Below, in pieces: positions 53,926-64,000 of a stretch of 64,000 nucleotides of DNA. Made by a program: the position numbers and the translations under genes. This DNA is from Palleronia rufa. Lineage in GTDB: Bacteria > Pseudomonadota > Alphaproteobacteria > Rhodobacterales > Rhodobacteraceae. The number at the start of each line of letters is the position of its first letter. The first letter of the stretch is position 1. The stretch lies in assembly GCF_000743715.1 (NCBI RefSeq), contig NZ_JQEY01000001.1, forward strand, positions 639,665 through 703,664, written 5' to 3'. A model generated the notes under the pieces. It saw only the letters and a list, made by a program, of their open reading frames with translations, was not told the DNA's origin and made no database searches.

Positions 53926-54915
53926 ATGAAGGTAACGATCATCGCGGGCGTCGCGGCACTGGGACTGGGCGGTGCGGCAAGCGCCCAGGACAGCGTGACG
54001 CTGCAGCTGAAATGGGTCACCCAGGCCCAGTTCGCGGGCTACTACGTGGCCGAGGACCAGGGCTTCTACGACGAGGAGAACCTGGACGTCACGATCAAGC
54101 CCGGCGGCCCCGACATCGCGCCCGAGCAGGTGATCGCGGGGGGCGGTGCCGATGTGATCGTCACCTGGATGGCGGCCGCGCTGGCCGCGCGCGAACGCGG
54201 CGTGCCGCTGGTCAACATCGCGCAGCCGTTCTCATCGGGCGGGCTGCAGCTGACCTGCCTGGCCGAGACCGGAGTCGAATCCCCCGAGGATTTCCCCGGC
54301 CGCACCCTTGGCGTCTGGTTCTTCGGCAACGAGTATCCGTTCTACGCATGGATGGCGCAGCTTGGGCTGCCCACCGACGGATCGGACGCGGGCGTGGAGG
54401 TGCTGAAGCAGGCGTTCAACGTGGACCCGCTGCTCCAGGGTCAGGCCGACTGCATCTCTACCATGACCTACAACGAATACGGCCAGATTCTGGACGCCGG
54501 CTACACAGCCGATGAGCTGGTCAACTTCAACTACCTGGAGGAAGGCGTGGGGATGCTGGAGGACGGGCTCTACGTGCTGGAAAGCGACCTTGAGGATCCC
54601 GCCTTCGTGGACAAGATGGAGCGGTTCGTCCGCGCCTCCATGAAGGGCTGGAAATGGGCCGAGGAAAACCCAGAGGACGCCGCGCAGATCGTCGTGGACA
54701 ACGACACCTCCGGCGCGCAGACGCTCGATCACCAGGTCTATATGATGGGCGAGGTGGCGAAGCTGACCGAAGGCTCCGACGGGACGCTGGACGAGGCCGC
54801 CTATCAGCAGACCGTGGAAACCCTGCTGTCGGCCGTTTCCGACGACAACCCGGCCATCACCAGGGAGCCGGAGGGCGCCTGGACCCATGACATCACCGAC
54901 GCCGCGCTGAAGTAG
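53926..54915 (+). CDS. ABC substrate-binding protein, NMT1/THI5-like
   Basis: A 329-residue periplasmic binding protein. The signal peptide (MKVTIIAGVAALGLGGAASA) is followed by LQLKWVTQAQFAGYYVAEDQ, the opening motif of THI5/NMT1 proteins that bind pyrimidine-like rings, then ENLDVTIKPGGPDIAPEQVI. The ATG is preceded by AGAGGAG. Last gene of the importer; a uracil, thymine or dihydropyrimidine ligand is inferred from the operon. Confidence 0.87.
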   Translation: MKVTIIAGVAALGLGGAASAQDSVTLQLKWVTQAQFAGYYVAEDQGFYDEENLDVTIKPGGPDIAPEQVIAGGGADVIVTWMAAALAARERGVPLVNIAQPFSSGGLQLTCLAETGVESPEDFPGRTLGVWFFGNEYPFYAWMAQLGLPTDGSDAGVEVLKQAFNVDPLLQGQADCISTMTYNEYGQILDAGYTADELVNFNYLEEGVGMLEDGLYVLESDLEDPAFVDKMERFVRASMKGWKWAEENPEDAAQIVVDNDTSGAQTLDHQVYMMGEVAKLTEGSDGTLDEAAYQQTVETLLSAVSDDNPAITREPEGAWTHDITDAALK

Positions 54916-54927
54916 CGGATCCGGGCG

Positions 54928-54961
54928 ATCCGGGGCACGGGCCCCGGGGTCCCCGCCGGAT
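54928..54961 (+). terminator. GC-rich inverted repeat after the importer operon
   Basis: ATCCGGGG (54928-54935) can pair with CCCCGCCGGAT (54951-54961), with one bulge, 13 bp after the stop codon. There is no T run, so factor-independent termination is uncertain. Confidence 0.35.
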
Positions 54962-54979
54962 GCCGGGACTGAACACCTA

Positions 54980-56029
54980 GTTCACCGTGCATTTACGTTG
55001 AGACATACCCGGCATGCCGAAGGTAGTTCCAGCACTCTTGCGGTGTGAAGAGGTCGCAGATGTTGCCGAGGATTTGGAGGAGATGGTCGAAGCTGCGTGC
55101 GCCTGCGCCTCGCAGTAGCGCCTTGAGTTTGGAGAAAGCCATCTCGATTGGATTCAGGTCAGGGCTGTATGGCGGCAGATAGAGGAACCAGCATCCGCAC
55201 GCTTTCAGAGCTTCGGCCGCGCGAACGTTCTTGTGGGTGCTGAGGTTGTCGAGGATGACGACGGTGCCTGGCTCGAGCGCCGGGGCGAGTTGGGTTTCGA
55301 CGTAGGTTGCGAAAGCGTCCCCGTTCATCGCACCGGCGATGATCCAGAGGGCATGAGGGCTTCCGACGTCAGCCCGGCGATGAAGGTTTGTGTGCGCCAT
55401 TTGCCGAATGGGGCCGCGGCGGTCAGGCGATTTCCCTTCGGAGCACGGCCACGTAGCCGGGTCATGTTGGTTTTGACGGAAGTTTCATCGACGAAGACCA
55501 GCCGTTGCGGCATGGTCCGCATGAAGGGCTGGCGTCGTACTATCCAGTCATGCCGGGCGCGGACGACATCGGGTCTCCGCCGCTCGTCCGCGACCAGCGA
55601 CTTTTTTTATATGTGAACCCGAGACGACGCAGGGCGCGCGACAACGAGCTTTGGTGCACGTGAACCCCTTCCGCATCCAGCAGTGCCGCCTGAAGTTCGA
55701 CCATCGTGATATCGGGATCTTGCTCGACCAGCTCCAGCAGGAATGCCTTGTGGGCACCCAGCTTGCCCCATCCAAGGGGCCTGCCGCACCTCGCGGCAGC
55801 AAGAGGCTCGCCCCGCCGCACCCGGCCCGAAAGTCGCGCACCGGTCGCGGGCGAGATCATCAACCGGCGCGCGGCTTCGCGACCGCTGAGACCGTTCTCG
55901 ACATAGCGTTGGAAGCGGCGACGAAGATCAAGCGAAAGCGGTGCGGGCATGGCGAATTTCTCCTGAACAGGATGAATCACAACCAACCACGCATGGGAAT
56001 CCCCGATTCAAGGTAAGCGCAAGCGGCTT
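54980..56029 (-). mobile_element. IS630-family insertion sequence, copy B
   Basis: An element of about 1,050 bp bounded by TA at 54978-54979 and 56030-56031. The left end includes TGCATTTACGTTGAGA and the right end, inverted, TGCGCTTACCTTGAAT. It differs in sequence from copy A, so they are separate IS630 types. It lies between the pyrimidine importer and the glgE operon. Confidence 0.78.
54993..55950 (-). pseudogene. IS630 transposase with A7 slippage site and a second frameshift
   Basis: The first frame (ATG 55950, MPAPLSLDLRRRFQRYVENG) carries the helix-turn-helix and reaches FTYKKSRW. Seven A at 55608-55602 allow -1 slippage to KKKSLVADERRRPD and on to QRLVFVDETSVKTNMTRLRG. A second shift near 55350-55380 is needed to enter the last frame ([53 protein letters not shown]). 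Slippage can explain the first shift; the second looks like a true mutation, so the enzyme is probably inactive. Confidence 0.75.
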
Positions 56030-56404
56030 TAAGGGCGGACAGCCGGAATTTATCCGGGGCTTCGCCGCTTGCCGGCAGTCTCGGCCAATCCTGCGCGAGC
56101 CTTGCCGATGTCCGGAACCCTTCGCGCGGGGCGCCGCGCGAAGGGTGAGACGGGCGCACCGGCCTTCGACGACCTCACGAATGGCCACGCCGGCGCCACG
56201 CCCGGCATCGCCCCGTGCCGCGGGGATAGCTGTCCCCTCTCCCGCGGGGCGCGCCCGGCCTTTCTCTGTGCGTCCGAGGCGTGCCGAAGCGCCGGAGAAT
56301 GCGCCAGGTGGACGATCCTGTTGGAACCAGCCTCGGCCCCAACCGTATTTCTAGGGCAACAGGCAAAGGTCCTGAATTGCGTCGCAGAGAGAGGGGCACC
56401 GGAT
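56030..56404. other. Upstream region of the glgE operon
   Basis: The glgE frame is open through here, but the translation is low-quality and does not resemble the GlgE N-terminal domain, so I treat it as leader and promoter region. No clear -35/-10 pair stands out. Confidence 0.4.
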
Positions 56405-58369
56405 ATGGTATCGGCACAGCGCAACACGTCCCATGAGGGGAAACTGCAGGATCTCGCCCGCAGGCGCATGGCAATCGAAGCGGTCGAACCCTGCATCGAC
56501 GGCGGCCGTTTTGCGGCCAAGGCCGTCGCCGCGGCGCCCATGCGCGTTTCGGCGGACGTGTTCGGCGACGGGCACGAGGTGATCGGCGCCGCCATCGTCG
56601 GCCCGGGCGATGAGATGATCGCGATGCAGCATGTCGACAACGACCGCTGGGAGGGGCGGATCACCTTCGACGCTGCGGGTCCGGCGCGGTTCGCGGTGGC
56701 GGCGTGGCGCGACGTCTGGGGCACCTGGGCGCGCGACACGCGCAAGAAACTCCATGCCGGGCAGGATGTGTCTGTGGAACTGCAGGAAGCGCGCCGGATC
56801 CTAGAGGATGCGAAAGCCCCCCGGGGGACCGGCAGCGCCGTCAAGGATCTGCGCAAGGCCGCGAAAGCGGGCGATGTCGCAACGCTGCTGTCGCCGGACG
56901 CCACCGCGCTGATGGCCCGGATCGGGCCGCGCGCAAACCTGACCCGGACGGAGGCGTTTCCGGTCTGGGTGGACCGGGAACGCGCGGCGTTTTCCGCGTG
57001 GTATGAGCTCTTTCCCCGCTCGACCGGCGCTCCCGGCCGCCACGGCACGTTCCGCGACGTGATCGGGCGGCTCGACTACGTGCGGGACCTGGGCTTCGAC
57101 GTGCTCTATTTCCCGCCCATCCACCCGATCGGAACGACCAACCGGAAGGGCAAGAACAACGCCCTGAAAGCGGGGCCTGACGATATCGGATCACCCTACG
57201 CCATCGGATCCGCGGACGGGGGCATGGACGCCGTGCACCCCCAGCTCGGCACGCTTGAGGATTTCGACGCGCTGGTGGACGCGGCCGCCGGAAAGGGCCT
57301 GGAGATCGCGCTGGACATCGCGCTGAACGCGTCGCCCGATCATCCCTGGATCTCAGAGCATCCCGACTGGTTCGAGAGGCGTCCCGACGGCACCATCAAA
57401 TTCGCCGAGAACCCGCCGAAGAAATACGAGGATATCGTCAACTTTCGCTACTACGACGGAGAAGAGCCGAACGCCCCCTTCTGGGAGGCGATCCGCGATC
57501 TTTTCCTGTTCTGGATCGATCACGGGGTGACGATCTTCCGGGTGGACAACCCCCACACCAAGCCCTTCCCGTTCTGGGAATGGATCATCGCGGAGGTGCG
57601 CCGGACCTGCCCCGGCGCGATCTTCCTGAGCGAGGCATTCACCCGCCCGAAGGTAATGAAGCATCTTGCCAAGATCGGTTTCAACCAGAGCTACACCTAT
57701 TACACCTGGCGCGACACCAAGGCCGAGTTGACCGAATACCTGACCGAACTGACGACCGGGCCATCCCGCCATTACATGCGGCCCAACTTCTTCACCAACA
57801 CGCCCGACATCAATCCGATCTTCCTTCAGACATCGGGTCGGCCTGGGTTCCGCACCCGGGCGCTGCTGGCGGGCACGCTGAGCGGCAACTGGGGCATGTA
57901 TTCCGGGTTCGAGCTGTGCGAGGCCGCGCCCCTCCCCGGACGCGAGGAATATCTCGACTCGGAGAAATACGAACTGCGCCACCGCGACTGGGATGCCGAA
58001 GGCAACATCAAGGCCGACATTAGGCTGGTCAACACGCTGCGGTCCCAGAACCCGGCGATGCGGAATTTCCTGAACCTGCGGTTTTTTCCCGCGTTCGACG
58101 ATCGCGTGCTCCACTATGGCCGGTTCGACCCCGAACACCGGAACTACCTGCTCTTTCACGTGCTGATCGATCCTCATGCAGGGGCAGAGTTCGGGTTCCA
58201 GGTCCCGCTGTGGGAATTCGACCTCGCCGACGACGCGTCGATCGAGGTCGAGGACGCGATCCACGGCAACCGCTTCACCTGGCACGGCAAGGATCATATC
58301 CTGCGTCTGGATCCGCACGAGCGGCCCTACGCGATCTGGAAACTGCACCCGCCGGGAGGCGCATTGTGA
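56405..58369 (+). CDS. glgE: Alpha-1,4-glucan:maltose-1-phosphate maltosyltransferase
   Basis: A 654-residue GH13_3 enzyme that adds maltose from maltose 1-phosphate to alpha-glucan. The catalytic barrel has VLYFPPIHPIGTTNRKGKNN, the nucleophile Asp in GVTIFRVDNPHTKPFPFWEW, and the general acid Glu in GAIFLSEAFTRPKVMKHLAK. The N-terminal beta-domain (about 150 residues) and the helical insert are present. I chose ATG 56405, after AGAGAGGGG, as the family start. The stop overlaps the treS start (GTGA). Confidence 0.94.
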   Translation: MVSAQRNTSHEGKLQDLARRRMAIEAVEPCIDGGRFAAKAVAAAPMRVSADVFGDGHEVIGAAIVGPGDEMIAMQHVDNDRWEGRITFDAAGPARFAVAAWRDVWGTWARDTRKKLHAGQDVSVELQEARRILEDAKAPRGTGSAVKDLRKAAKAGDVATLLSPDATALMARIGPRANLTRTEAFPVWVDRERAAFSAWYELFPRSTGAPGRHGTFRDVIGRLDYVRDLGFDVLYFPPIHPIGTTNRKGKNNALKAGPDDIGSPYAIGSADGGMDAVHPQLGTLEDFDALVDAAAGKGLEIALDIALNASPDHPWISEHPDWFERRPDGTIKFAENPPKKYEDIVNFRYYDGEEPNAPFWEAIRDLFLFWIDHGVTIFRVDNPHTKPFPFWEWIIAEVRRTCPGAIFLSEAFTRPKVMKHLAKIGFNQSYTYYTWRDTKAELTEYLTELTTGPSRHYMRPNFFTNTPDINPIFLQTSGRPGFRTRALLAGTLSGNWGMYSGFELCEAAPLPGREEYLDSEKYELRHRDWDAEGNIKADIRLVNTLRSQNPAMRNFLNLRFFPAFDDRVLHYGRFDPEHRNYLLFHVLIDPHAGAEFGFQVPLWEFDLADDASIEVEDAIHGNRFTWHGKDHILRLDPHERPYAIWKLHPPGGAL

Positions 58370-61300
58370 ATATCATCGACCAGAACACGATCACCGACAC
58401 CCCCGTGGGCGAGACGGCGGACTGGTACCGCGACGCGATCATCTATCAGCTGCACATCAAGGCGTTCATGGATTCCAACGGCGACGGCATCGGCGATTTC
58501 GCCGGATTGATGAGCCGGCTCGACCATGTGCAGGAACTGGGCGCCACGGCGATCTGGATCCTTCCGTTCTATCCGTCGCCGCTGCGCGACGACGGCTACG
58601 ACATCGCCGATTTCAAGGAGGTCAATCCGTCCTACGGGACGATGGCGGATTTCGAGGCCTTCGTCGAGGAAGCGCACCGCCGCGGGCTGAAGGTCATCAC
58701 CGAACTGGTCATCAACCACACCTCCGACCAGCATCCGTGGTTCCAGCGCGCGCGCCGGGCCCCCAAGGGCAGTCCCGAACGCGATTTCTACGTCTGGTCC
58801 GACGATGCGTCCAAATGGATGGACAAGACGCGGGTGATCTTCAACGACACTCACGACAGCAACTGGACCTGGGATCCGGTGGCCGGCCAATTCTACTGGC
58901 ACCGGTTCTTCGACCACCAGCCGGACCTGAACTTCGACAACCCCGAGGTGATGGCCAGCGTTCTGGAGGTCATGCATTTCTGGCTGGACAAGGGCGTGGA
59001 CGGTCTGCGGCTTGACGCGATCCCCTATCTGGTGGAACGCGACGGCACCAACAACGAGAACCTGCCGGAGACCCACGCGGTCCTGAAGGCGATCCGCGCC
59101 GATCTGGACAAGCACTACGACGGCCGGATGCTGCTGGCCGAGGCGAACCAGTGGCCGGAGGACACGCGCCCCTATTTCGGCGACGGCGACGAATGCCACA
59201 TGGGATTTCACTTCCCGCTGATGCCGCGGATGTACATGGCCGTCGCCCAAGAGGACCGCTATCCGATCACCGACATCCTGCGGCAGACCCCCGCAATCCC
59301 CGAAGGCTGTCAGTGGAGCATTTTCCTGCGCAACCACGACGAGTTGACGCTGGAAATGGTCACCGACCGCGAGCGCGACTATCTGTGGGAGTTCTACGCC
59401 TCCGACAAGCGCGCGCGGATCAACATGGGCATCCGCCGCCGCCTGGCGCCGCTGCTGCAGAACGACCGGCGCAAGATCGAGCTGCTGAATTCGCTGCTGC
59501 TGTCGCTTCCGGGCACGCCGATCGTCTACTACGGCGACGAGATCGGGATGGGCGACAATTACTATCTGGGGGACCGCGACGGCGTGCGCACGCCGATGCA
59601 ATGGTCGGCCGACCGCAATGCCGGGTTCAGCCGCGCCAACCCCCAGCAGCTCTACCTGCCGACGATCCAGGACCCGGTGCACGGTTTCCAGGCGATCAAC
59701 GTCGAGGCGCAGAACACCACGCCCGCCTCGCTGCTGAACTGGATGAAGCGGATGATCGCGGTGCGCCAGCGCCATCCGCTGTTCGGCCGGGGCGAGATCG
59801 AGTTGCTCTATCCGCGCAATCGCAAGGTCTTCGCCTATCTGCGGCACGACGAGACCGAGACGGTGCTCTGCGTCGCCAACCTGTCGCGCCAGGCCCAGGC
59901 GGCAGAGATCGACCTTGCGGCCTATGCCGGCAAGGTGCCGGTCGAACTGACGGGCGCCTCCTCCTTTCCGCCGATCGGCGAGTTGCCCTATCTGGTGATG
60001 CTGCCGGCCTACGGGTTCTACTGGTTCCAGCTTGCCGCGGACGAGGCCCCGGCCTGGCACGTCCCGATCCCGGCGATGCTGCCCGATTTCGTGACCCTGA
60101 CGACGCGCGACGGGCGGCTGTCCACCGCGCTGAACGACGCAAACGCCCAGCGCGTCGAAAGCCGGACGCTGGCCGAATATCTGCCGCTCCAGCGCTGGTT
60201 CGCCGCCAAGGGCGCGCGGATCGACTCGATCGCGCTGGACCGTCTGGCCGAGATGTCCGACGGCCGCCACATGCTGGCGGTCGCCAACGTCTCGCTGGGC
60301 GACGGCGACACACAGCGCTATTTCCTGCCGCTTTCCGCCGCATGGGGAGAGGACGCGCTGACCATGGGCCCGCGCCTGCCGGCGACCCTGGCCAAGCTGC
60401 GCCGCACCAACACGGTCGGCGCCATCCTGGACGGCGCGATGGACGAGGATTTCGCCCGGACCCTGCTTGCGTCGCTGAAGTCGGGGGAGACGCTGGAGAC
60501 CGATGCCGGGCGGATCGCCTTTCGCGGATCGGATGCGCTTTCACAGATGGACACCCCGATGGAGCCGCGTCTTCTGTCGGCGGAACAATCCAACGCCTCC
60601 ATCGCGTTCGACGACAAGCTGATCCTCAAACTCTACCGCCGGCTGCGCCCGGGCGTGCAGCCCGACATAGAGATCGCGCGGTTCCTGACCGAGGACACCG
60701 ATTTTGAGTCCAGCCCGGCCCTTCTCGGGACAATCGAGTGGGAGGCCGCGGACGGCACCATCACGACCCTGGCCGCGGCGACCGCCTTCGTGCGCAACCA
60801 GGGCGACGCCTGGACCTATGTGACGGAGGCGCTGGAACGGGACATGGAGCATCAGGACCTCAGCGGCCCGGATGCGCAGGACACCCCCGATGACGAGGCG
60901 ACGATGGGCGGTCCGCTCGATCTGGGCGACGTCCTGGGCCGCCGTACGGCTGAGTTGCACCTGGCACTGGCCAGCGGTTCGGACGGCACGGCGTTCTCGC
61001 AACAGGCGTTCGCGCAGGACGACCTGAAAACCCTTGCCCGGGACGTCGAGGCCGAGCTTGGCGCCACGCTCGACCGTCTGGCCCGTATCCAGGGCGACCT
61101 GCCCGAGACGAGCCGCGCGTTGGCCGGCGCCGTGCTGGAGCAACGGAACCGGCTTGTTCACAAGGTCCGGCAGGTCGCTGATCTGCCGCCTTCGGGCGGG
61201 CAGTGCCGTATCCACGGCGACTATCATCTCGGTCAGGTGCTGGTCGCGCAGACCGATGTCATGATCATCGACTTCGAAGGAGAGCCGACGCGGACACTGG

Positions 61301-61659
61301 ATGAGCGCACGGCCAAAACGTCGCCCCTGCGGGACGTCGCGGGAATGTTGCGCAGCTTCGACTATGCGCTGTGGTCGACGGTGCGCCGCCGGATCGAAAT
61401 GGGCGCCAGCCCCGAGCGCACGCTGGCCGGGGTGAACCGCTGGCGCGAGGCGACGCAGGGGACGTTCCTGCGCGCCTATCGCGCGACCATGGACGGCAGC
61501 CCCGTGCATCCCGCCGACAAGGCGCTAGAAACCGGCCTGCTGGATCTCTTCCTGGTTCAGAAAGCGGCCTACGAAGTGGGATATGAGATGTCGATGCGAC
61601 CGGACTGGGTGGACATTCCCCTGCGCGGCTTGCTGGCCCTGGCCGAAGACGCGGTGTAA
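58366..61659 (+). CDS. treS: Trehalose synthase-maltokinase fusion
   Basis: A 1,097-residue fusion. The first 550 residues are TreS (GH13_16), which interconverts trehalose and maltose: GADWYRD start region, [20 protein letters not shown] (nucleophile Asp), [20 protein letters not shown] (Glu) and [13 protein letters not shown]. The C-terminal half is a maltokinase (Pep2/Mak) with the kinase signature [20 protein letters not shown] followed by IIDFEGEP. Maltose is thus phosphorylated on the same chain for GlgE. The GTG at 58366 overlaps the glgE stop. Confidence 0.94.
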   Translation: MNIIDQNTITDTPVGETADWYRDAIIYQLHIKAFMDSNGDGIGDFAGLMSRLDHVQELGATAIWILPFYPSPLRDDGYDIADFKEVNPSYGTMADFEAFVEEAHRRGLKVITELVINHTSDQHPWFQRARRAPKGSPERDFYVWSDDASKWMDKTRVIFNDTHDSNWTWDPVAGQFYWHRFFDHQPDLNFDNPEVMASVLEVMHFWLDKGVDGLRLDAIPYLVERDGTNNENLPETHAVLKAIRADLDKHYDGRMLLAEANQWPEDTRPYFGDGDECHMGFHFPLMPRMYMAVAQEDRYPITDILRQTPAIPEGCQWSIFLRNHDELTLEMVTDRERDYLWEFYASDKRARINMGIRRRLAPLLQNDRRKIELLNSLLLSLPGTPIVYYGDEIGMGDNYYLGDRDGVRTPMQWSADRNAGFSRANPQQLYLPTIQDPVHGFQAINVEAQNTTPASLLNWMKRMIAVRQRHPLFGRGEIELLYPRNRKVFAYLRHDETETVLCVANLSRQAQAAEIDLAAYAGKVPVELTGASSFPPIGELPYLVMLPAYGFYWFQLAADEAPAWHVPIPAMLPDFVTLTTRDGRLSTALNDANAQRVESRTLAEYLPLQRWFAAKGARIDSIALDRLAEMSDGRHMLAVANVSLGDGDTQRYFLPLSAAWGEDALTMGPRLPATLAKLRRTNTVGAILDGAMDEDFARTLLASLKSGETLETDAGRIAFRGSDALSQMDTPMEPRLLSAEQSNASIAFDDKLILKLYRRLRPGVQPDIEIARFLTEDTDFESSPALLGTIEWEAADGTITTLAAATAFVRNQGDAWTYVTEALERDMEHQDLSGPDAQDTPDDEATMGGPLDLGDVLGRRTAELHLALASGSDGTAFSQQAFAQDDLKTLARDVEAELGATLDRLARIQGDLPETSRALAGAVLEQRNRLVHKVRQVADLPPSGGQCRIHGDYHLGQVLVAQTDVMIIDFEGEPTRTLDERTAKTSPLRDVAGMLRSFDYALWSTVRRRIEMGASPERTLAGVNRWREATQGTFLRAYRATMDGSPVHPADKALETGLLDLFLVQKAAYEVGYEMSMRPDWVDIPLRGLLALAEDAV

Positions 61660-61661
61660 CC

Positions 61662-63863
61662 ATGGACACGATATTTCCAGATACGGCACCGCCGGCATCC
61701 GCAATCGAGGCGATCCTGCGCGGGCAACAGGGCGATCCGTTCCGGTGGCTGGGCATGCACCGGCAGGACGGCAAGGGGATCGTGCTGAATGCCTTCCTGC
61801 CCGATGCGGCAGAGGTCGAGGTCATCGACCAGAAAGGCAAATCCGCCGGACCGCTCGAACGCATCCACCCGGAAGGCTTCTTTCACCGGGCCTGGCCGCG
61901 CCGGAAATCGCCCTTTGGCTACCGCCTGCGCTGCCGCAACGCCGCCGGTCATTCGTGGGAGTTCGCCGATCCCTACGCGTTCGGTCCGGTCATGGGCGAG
62001 ATGGATGAATATCTGCTGGCCGAAGGCCGGCATGAGGAGCTCTATCGCCGGCTTGGCGCCCATCCGATCGACTACGGCGGCGTTCGCGGCACCGCATTCG
62101 CGGTCTGGGCGCCGAACGCGCGGCGCGTGTCGGTCGTGGGGCATTTCAACGCCTGGGACGGGCGCCGCCACGCAATGCGGCGGCGCGGCGCGTCCGGTGT
62201 ATGGGAGATTTTTCTGCCCGGTATCGGACCCGGCGACCTTTACAAATACGAGATCGTCGGGGCCTACGGGGCCGTCCAACCGCTCAAGGCCGATCCCGTG
62301 GGTTTCGCCGCAGAGGTGCCGCCGCAGACCGCGTCGATCGTTGCGGGCCTGCCCCGGCACGAGTGGACGGACGACGGCTGGATGCGCGCGCGGTCTGCCG
62401 ACCAGCGAGCCGAACCGGTGTCGATCTATGAGGTGCATCTGGGATCGTGGCGGCGCGGCCTAGAGGGCGAGACGCTGAGCTATGCCGATCTGGCACAGCA
62501 GCTCATCGACTACGTGACCGACATGCGGTTCACCCATGTCGAATTCCTGCCGGTGACCGAGCATCCGTTCTCCGGATCATGGGGATACCAGCCCGTCGGC
62601 ATGTTCGCCCCGACCGCGCGTTTCGGCATCCCCGAAGACTTCGCCCGGCTGGTCGATCGCCTGCACGGCGCGGGCATCGGGGTGATCGTCGACTGGGTGC
62701 CCGCACATTTCCCGTCGGACGCCCACGGGCTTGGCCAGTTCGACGGCACCGCGCTCTACGAACATGCCGACCCGCGCCAGGGATTCCACAAGGACTGGAA
62801 CACGCTGATCTACAATTTCGGCCGACGCGAGGTGGCGAATTTCCTGCGGGCGTCGGCGACCTACTGGCTGAAGGAATATCATGTCGACGCGCTGCGCGTG
62901 GATGCGGTCGCGTCGATGCTGTATCTCGACTATTCCCGCAACGAGGGCGAATGGATCCCGAACCGGTACGGCGGACGCGAGAACCTCGACGCCATCGAGT
63001 TCCTGAAGGGCGCGAATGCGGCCGCGCACCACTACGCGCCCGGCAGCCTGACCATCGCCGAGGAAAGCACCGCCTGGCCCGGTGTCAGCCGGCCGGTCGA
63101 GGACGGCGGTCTCGGCTTCGATTTCAAGTGGAACATGGGCTGGATGCACGACACCCTGTCCTACATGGCGCATGAGCCGGTCCACCGGACGTATCACCAC
63201 GGTGAGATGACCTTCGGGCTGCATTACGCCTTCAGCGAGAATTTCGTGCTGCCGCTCAGCCACGACGAGGTGGTGCATGGCAAGGGGTCGCTGCTGACGA
63301 AAATGCCCGGCGACCGCTGGCAGCAATTCGCGAACCTCAGGGCCTATTTCGGCTTCATGTGGGGGCATCCGGGCAAGAAGCTGCTGTTCATGGGCGGTGA
63401 GTTCGGACAGGAGCGTGAGTGGAACCACGACCGGTCGCTAGACTGGCATCTGTGCCAGGACCCGATGCACGACGGCCTCCGCAGGCTGGTGCGCGATCTC
63501 AACGGTCTCTACCGGACCGAACGCGCATTGCACCGGCAAGACTGCACGCCCGAAGGATTTCGCTGGATCGAGGGCGGCGACACCGAAAACAACGTGTTTT
63601 CCTTCCTGCGCCTGTCCGACGACGGCGCGCCGCCGGTCGTTGTGGTCAGCAACATGGCGTCGGTGTTCCGCGAAGGGTACCGCATCGGGGTGCCGCAAGG
63701 CGGTCCCTGGCGCGAGGCCCTGACGTCAGATGCGGCGGAATACGGCGGCACCGGCACCCGGAACGGCGATCTGAACGCGTCGGACGACGGGCTGCACGGT
63801 CAGCCGGCGTCGCTGTCGCTGACACTGCCGCCGCTGGCAACCCTTTTCCTCACGCCGCGTTGA
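61662..63863 (+). CDS. glgB: 1,4-alpha-glucan branching enzyme
   Basis: A 733-residue GH13_9 enzyme that adds alpha-1,6 branches. An N-terminal CBM48 region ([20 protein letters not shown]) precedes the barrel. Nucleophile Asp is in [20 protein letters not shown], the acid Glu in [20 protein letters not shown], and [20 protein letters not shown] is the family motif. It starts two bases after the treS stop and acts on the linear glucan made by GlgE. Confidence 0.95.
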   Translation: MDTIFPDTAPPASAIEAILRGQQGDPFRWLGMHRQDGKGIVLNAFLPDAAEVEVIDQKGKSAGPLERIHPEGFFHRAWPRRKSPFGYRLRCRNAAGHSWEFADPYAFGPVMGEMDEYLLAEGRHEELYRRLGAHPIDYGGVRGTAFAVWAPNARRVSVVGHFNAWDGRRHAMRRRGASGVWEIFLPGIGPGDLYKYEIVGAYGAVQPLKADPVGFAAEVPPQTASIVAGLPRHEWTDDGWMRARSADQRAEPVSIYEVHLGSWRRGLEGETLSYADLAQQLIDYVTDMRFTHVEFLPVTEHPFSGSWGYQPVGMFAPTARFGIPEDFARLVDRLHGAGIGVIVDWVPAHFPSDAHGLGQFDGTALYEHADPRQGFHKDWNTLIYNFGRREVANFLRASATYWLKEYHVDALRVDAVASMLYLDYSRNEGEWIPNRYGGRENLDAIEFLKGANAAAHHYAPGSLTIAEESTAWPGVSRPVEDGGLGFDFKWNMGWMHDTLSYMAHEPVHRTYHHGEMTFGLHYAFSENFVLPLSHDEVVHGKGSLLTKMPGDRWQQFANLRAYFGFMWGHPGKKLLFMGGEFGQEREWNHDRSLDWHLCQDPMHDGLRRLVRDLNGLYRTERALHRQDCTPEGFRWIEGGDTENNVFSFLRLSDDGAPPVVVVSNMASVFREGYRIGVPQGGPWREALTSDAAEYGGTGTRNGDLNASDDGLHGQPASLSLTLPPLATLFLTPR

Positions 63864-63869
63864 GGCGAC

Positions 63870-64000
63870 ATGCAATCGCCATCGCTTCTCCTCAACCGTC
63901 GCGTGCTTGCCGGCTCTGACGTACCGCTGGGTGCGACCTGGGACGGGTCGGGCACCAATTTCGCGCTGTTCTCGGCCCACGCGACAAAGGTGGAACTATG
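63870..64000 (+). CDS. glgX: Glycogen debranching enzyme, start only (window edge)
   Basis: The frame starts six bases after glgB and reads [20 protein letters not shown] then [12 protein letters not shown], the CBM48 opening of GlgX/TreX isoamylase-type debranching enzymes. The remaining roughly 650 residues lie outside the window. Trehalose hydrolase TreZ starts differently, so GlgX is favoured. Confidence 0.75.
   Translation, partial: MQSPSLLLNRRVLAGSDVPLGATWDGSGTNFALFSAHATKVEL

Noticed and set aside
58327-60270. A 647-residue minus-strand open frame across treS
   Set aside because: It is the shadow of the treS frame in high-GC DNA; the plus-strand protein has all catalytic motifs.

Overview
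The window is high-GC alphaproteobacterial DNA, most likely from the order Rhodobacterales (Roseobacteraceae/Paracoccaceae). Supporting features are the CckA-type hybrid kinase beside recA, a GTTC-N7-GTTC SOS box on recA, a heme A synthase of the alphaproteobacterial type, a RutR/PreTA-type reductive pyrimidine pathway, and dense operons with 4-bp ATGA or GTGA overlaps. Several genes start at GTG or TTG. Assignments rest on reading translated sequence and motifs by eye; no database search was run.

Layout. 1-7.9 kb is an accessory island. It holds two nested IS5-family fragments, a BrnT-type toxin with an XRE-type antitoxin, one solitary type I-C-like CRISPR repeat, two exopolysaccharide-type glycosyltransferase genes, a TetR regulator with a palindromic operator, and an IS110 transposase cut off at its N terminus by an IS481-family element. 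8.0-12.6 kb is core: recA, cckA, and an RsmB-like rRNA methyltransferase. 13.0-20.8 kb is an unusual complex I-like operon with every membrane subunit (nuoA, H, J, K, L, M, N) and a single soluble gene that looks like a cysteine-poor NuoB/NuoD remnant. No nuoC, E, F, G or I is present. An IS630 element sits exactly at the nuoN stop codon, followed by a decayed IS5-family transposase.

22.5-36.7 kb is core metabolism: mnmH, a truncated renalase-like gene, pabC-pabB-aroB-aroK (chorismate and folate), then on the other strand a small membrane protein, a secreted hypothetical protein, xerD, a CNNM/CorC protein and a glycerophosphodiesterase. The minus strand then carries an M32 carboxypeptidase, ctaA and trmJ, and the plus strand a ThiE-like gene.

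36.8-54.9 kb is a nitrogen-scavenging locus. preT-preA, an M20 amidohydrolase (beta-ureidopropionase candidate), dihydropyrimidinase and a NMT1-type ABC transporter form a reductive pyrimidine pathway, with RutR and a near-consensus RutR box. Nested inside it, on the minus strand, is a guanidine cassette: a guanidine-I (ykkC) riboswitch, a three-gene ABC importer, a guanidine hydrolase-like ureohydrolase, a histidine-rich protein and a small histidine-containing membrane protein. Both pathways release ammonium from nitrogen-rich small molecules.

54.98-56.03 kb is a second, inactivated IS630 element. 56.4-64.0 kb is the GlgE pathway (glgE, a treS-maltokinase fusion, glgB, and the start of glgX), which turns trehalose or maltose 1-phosphate into branched alpha-glucan.
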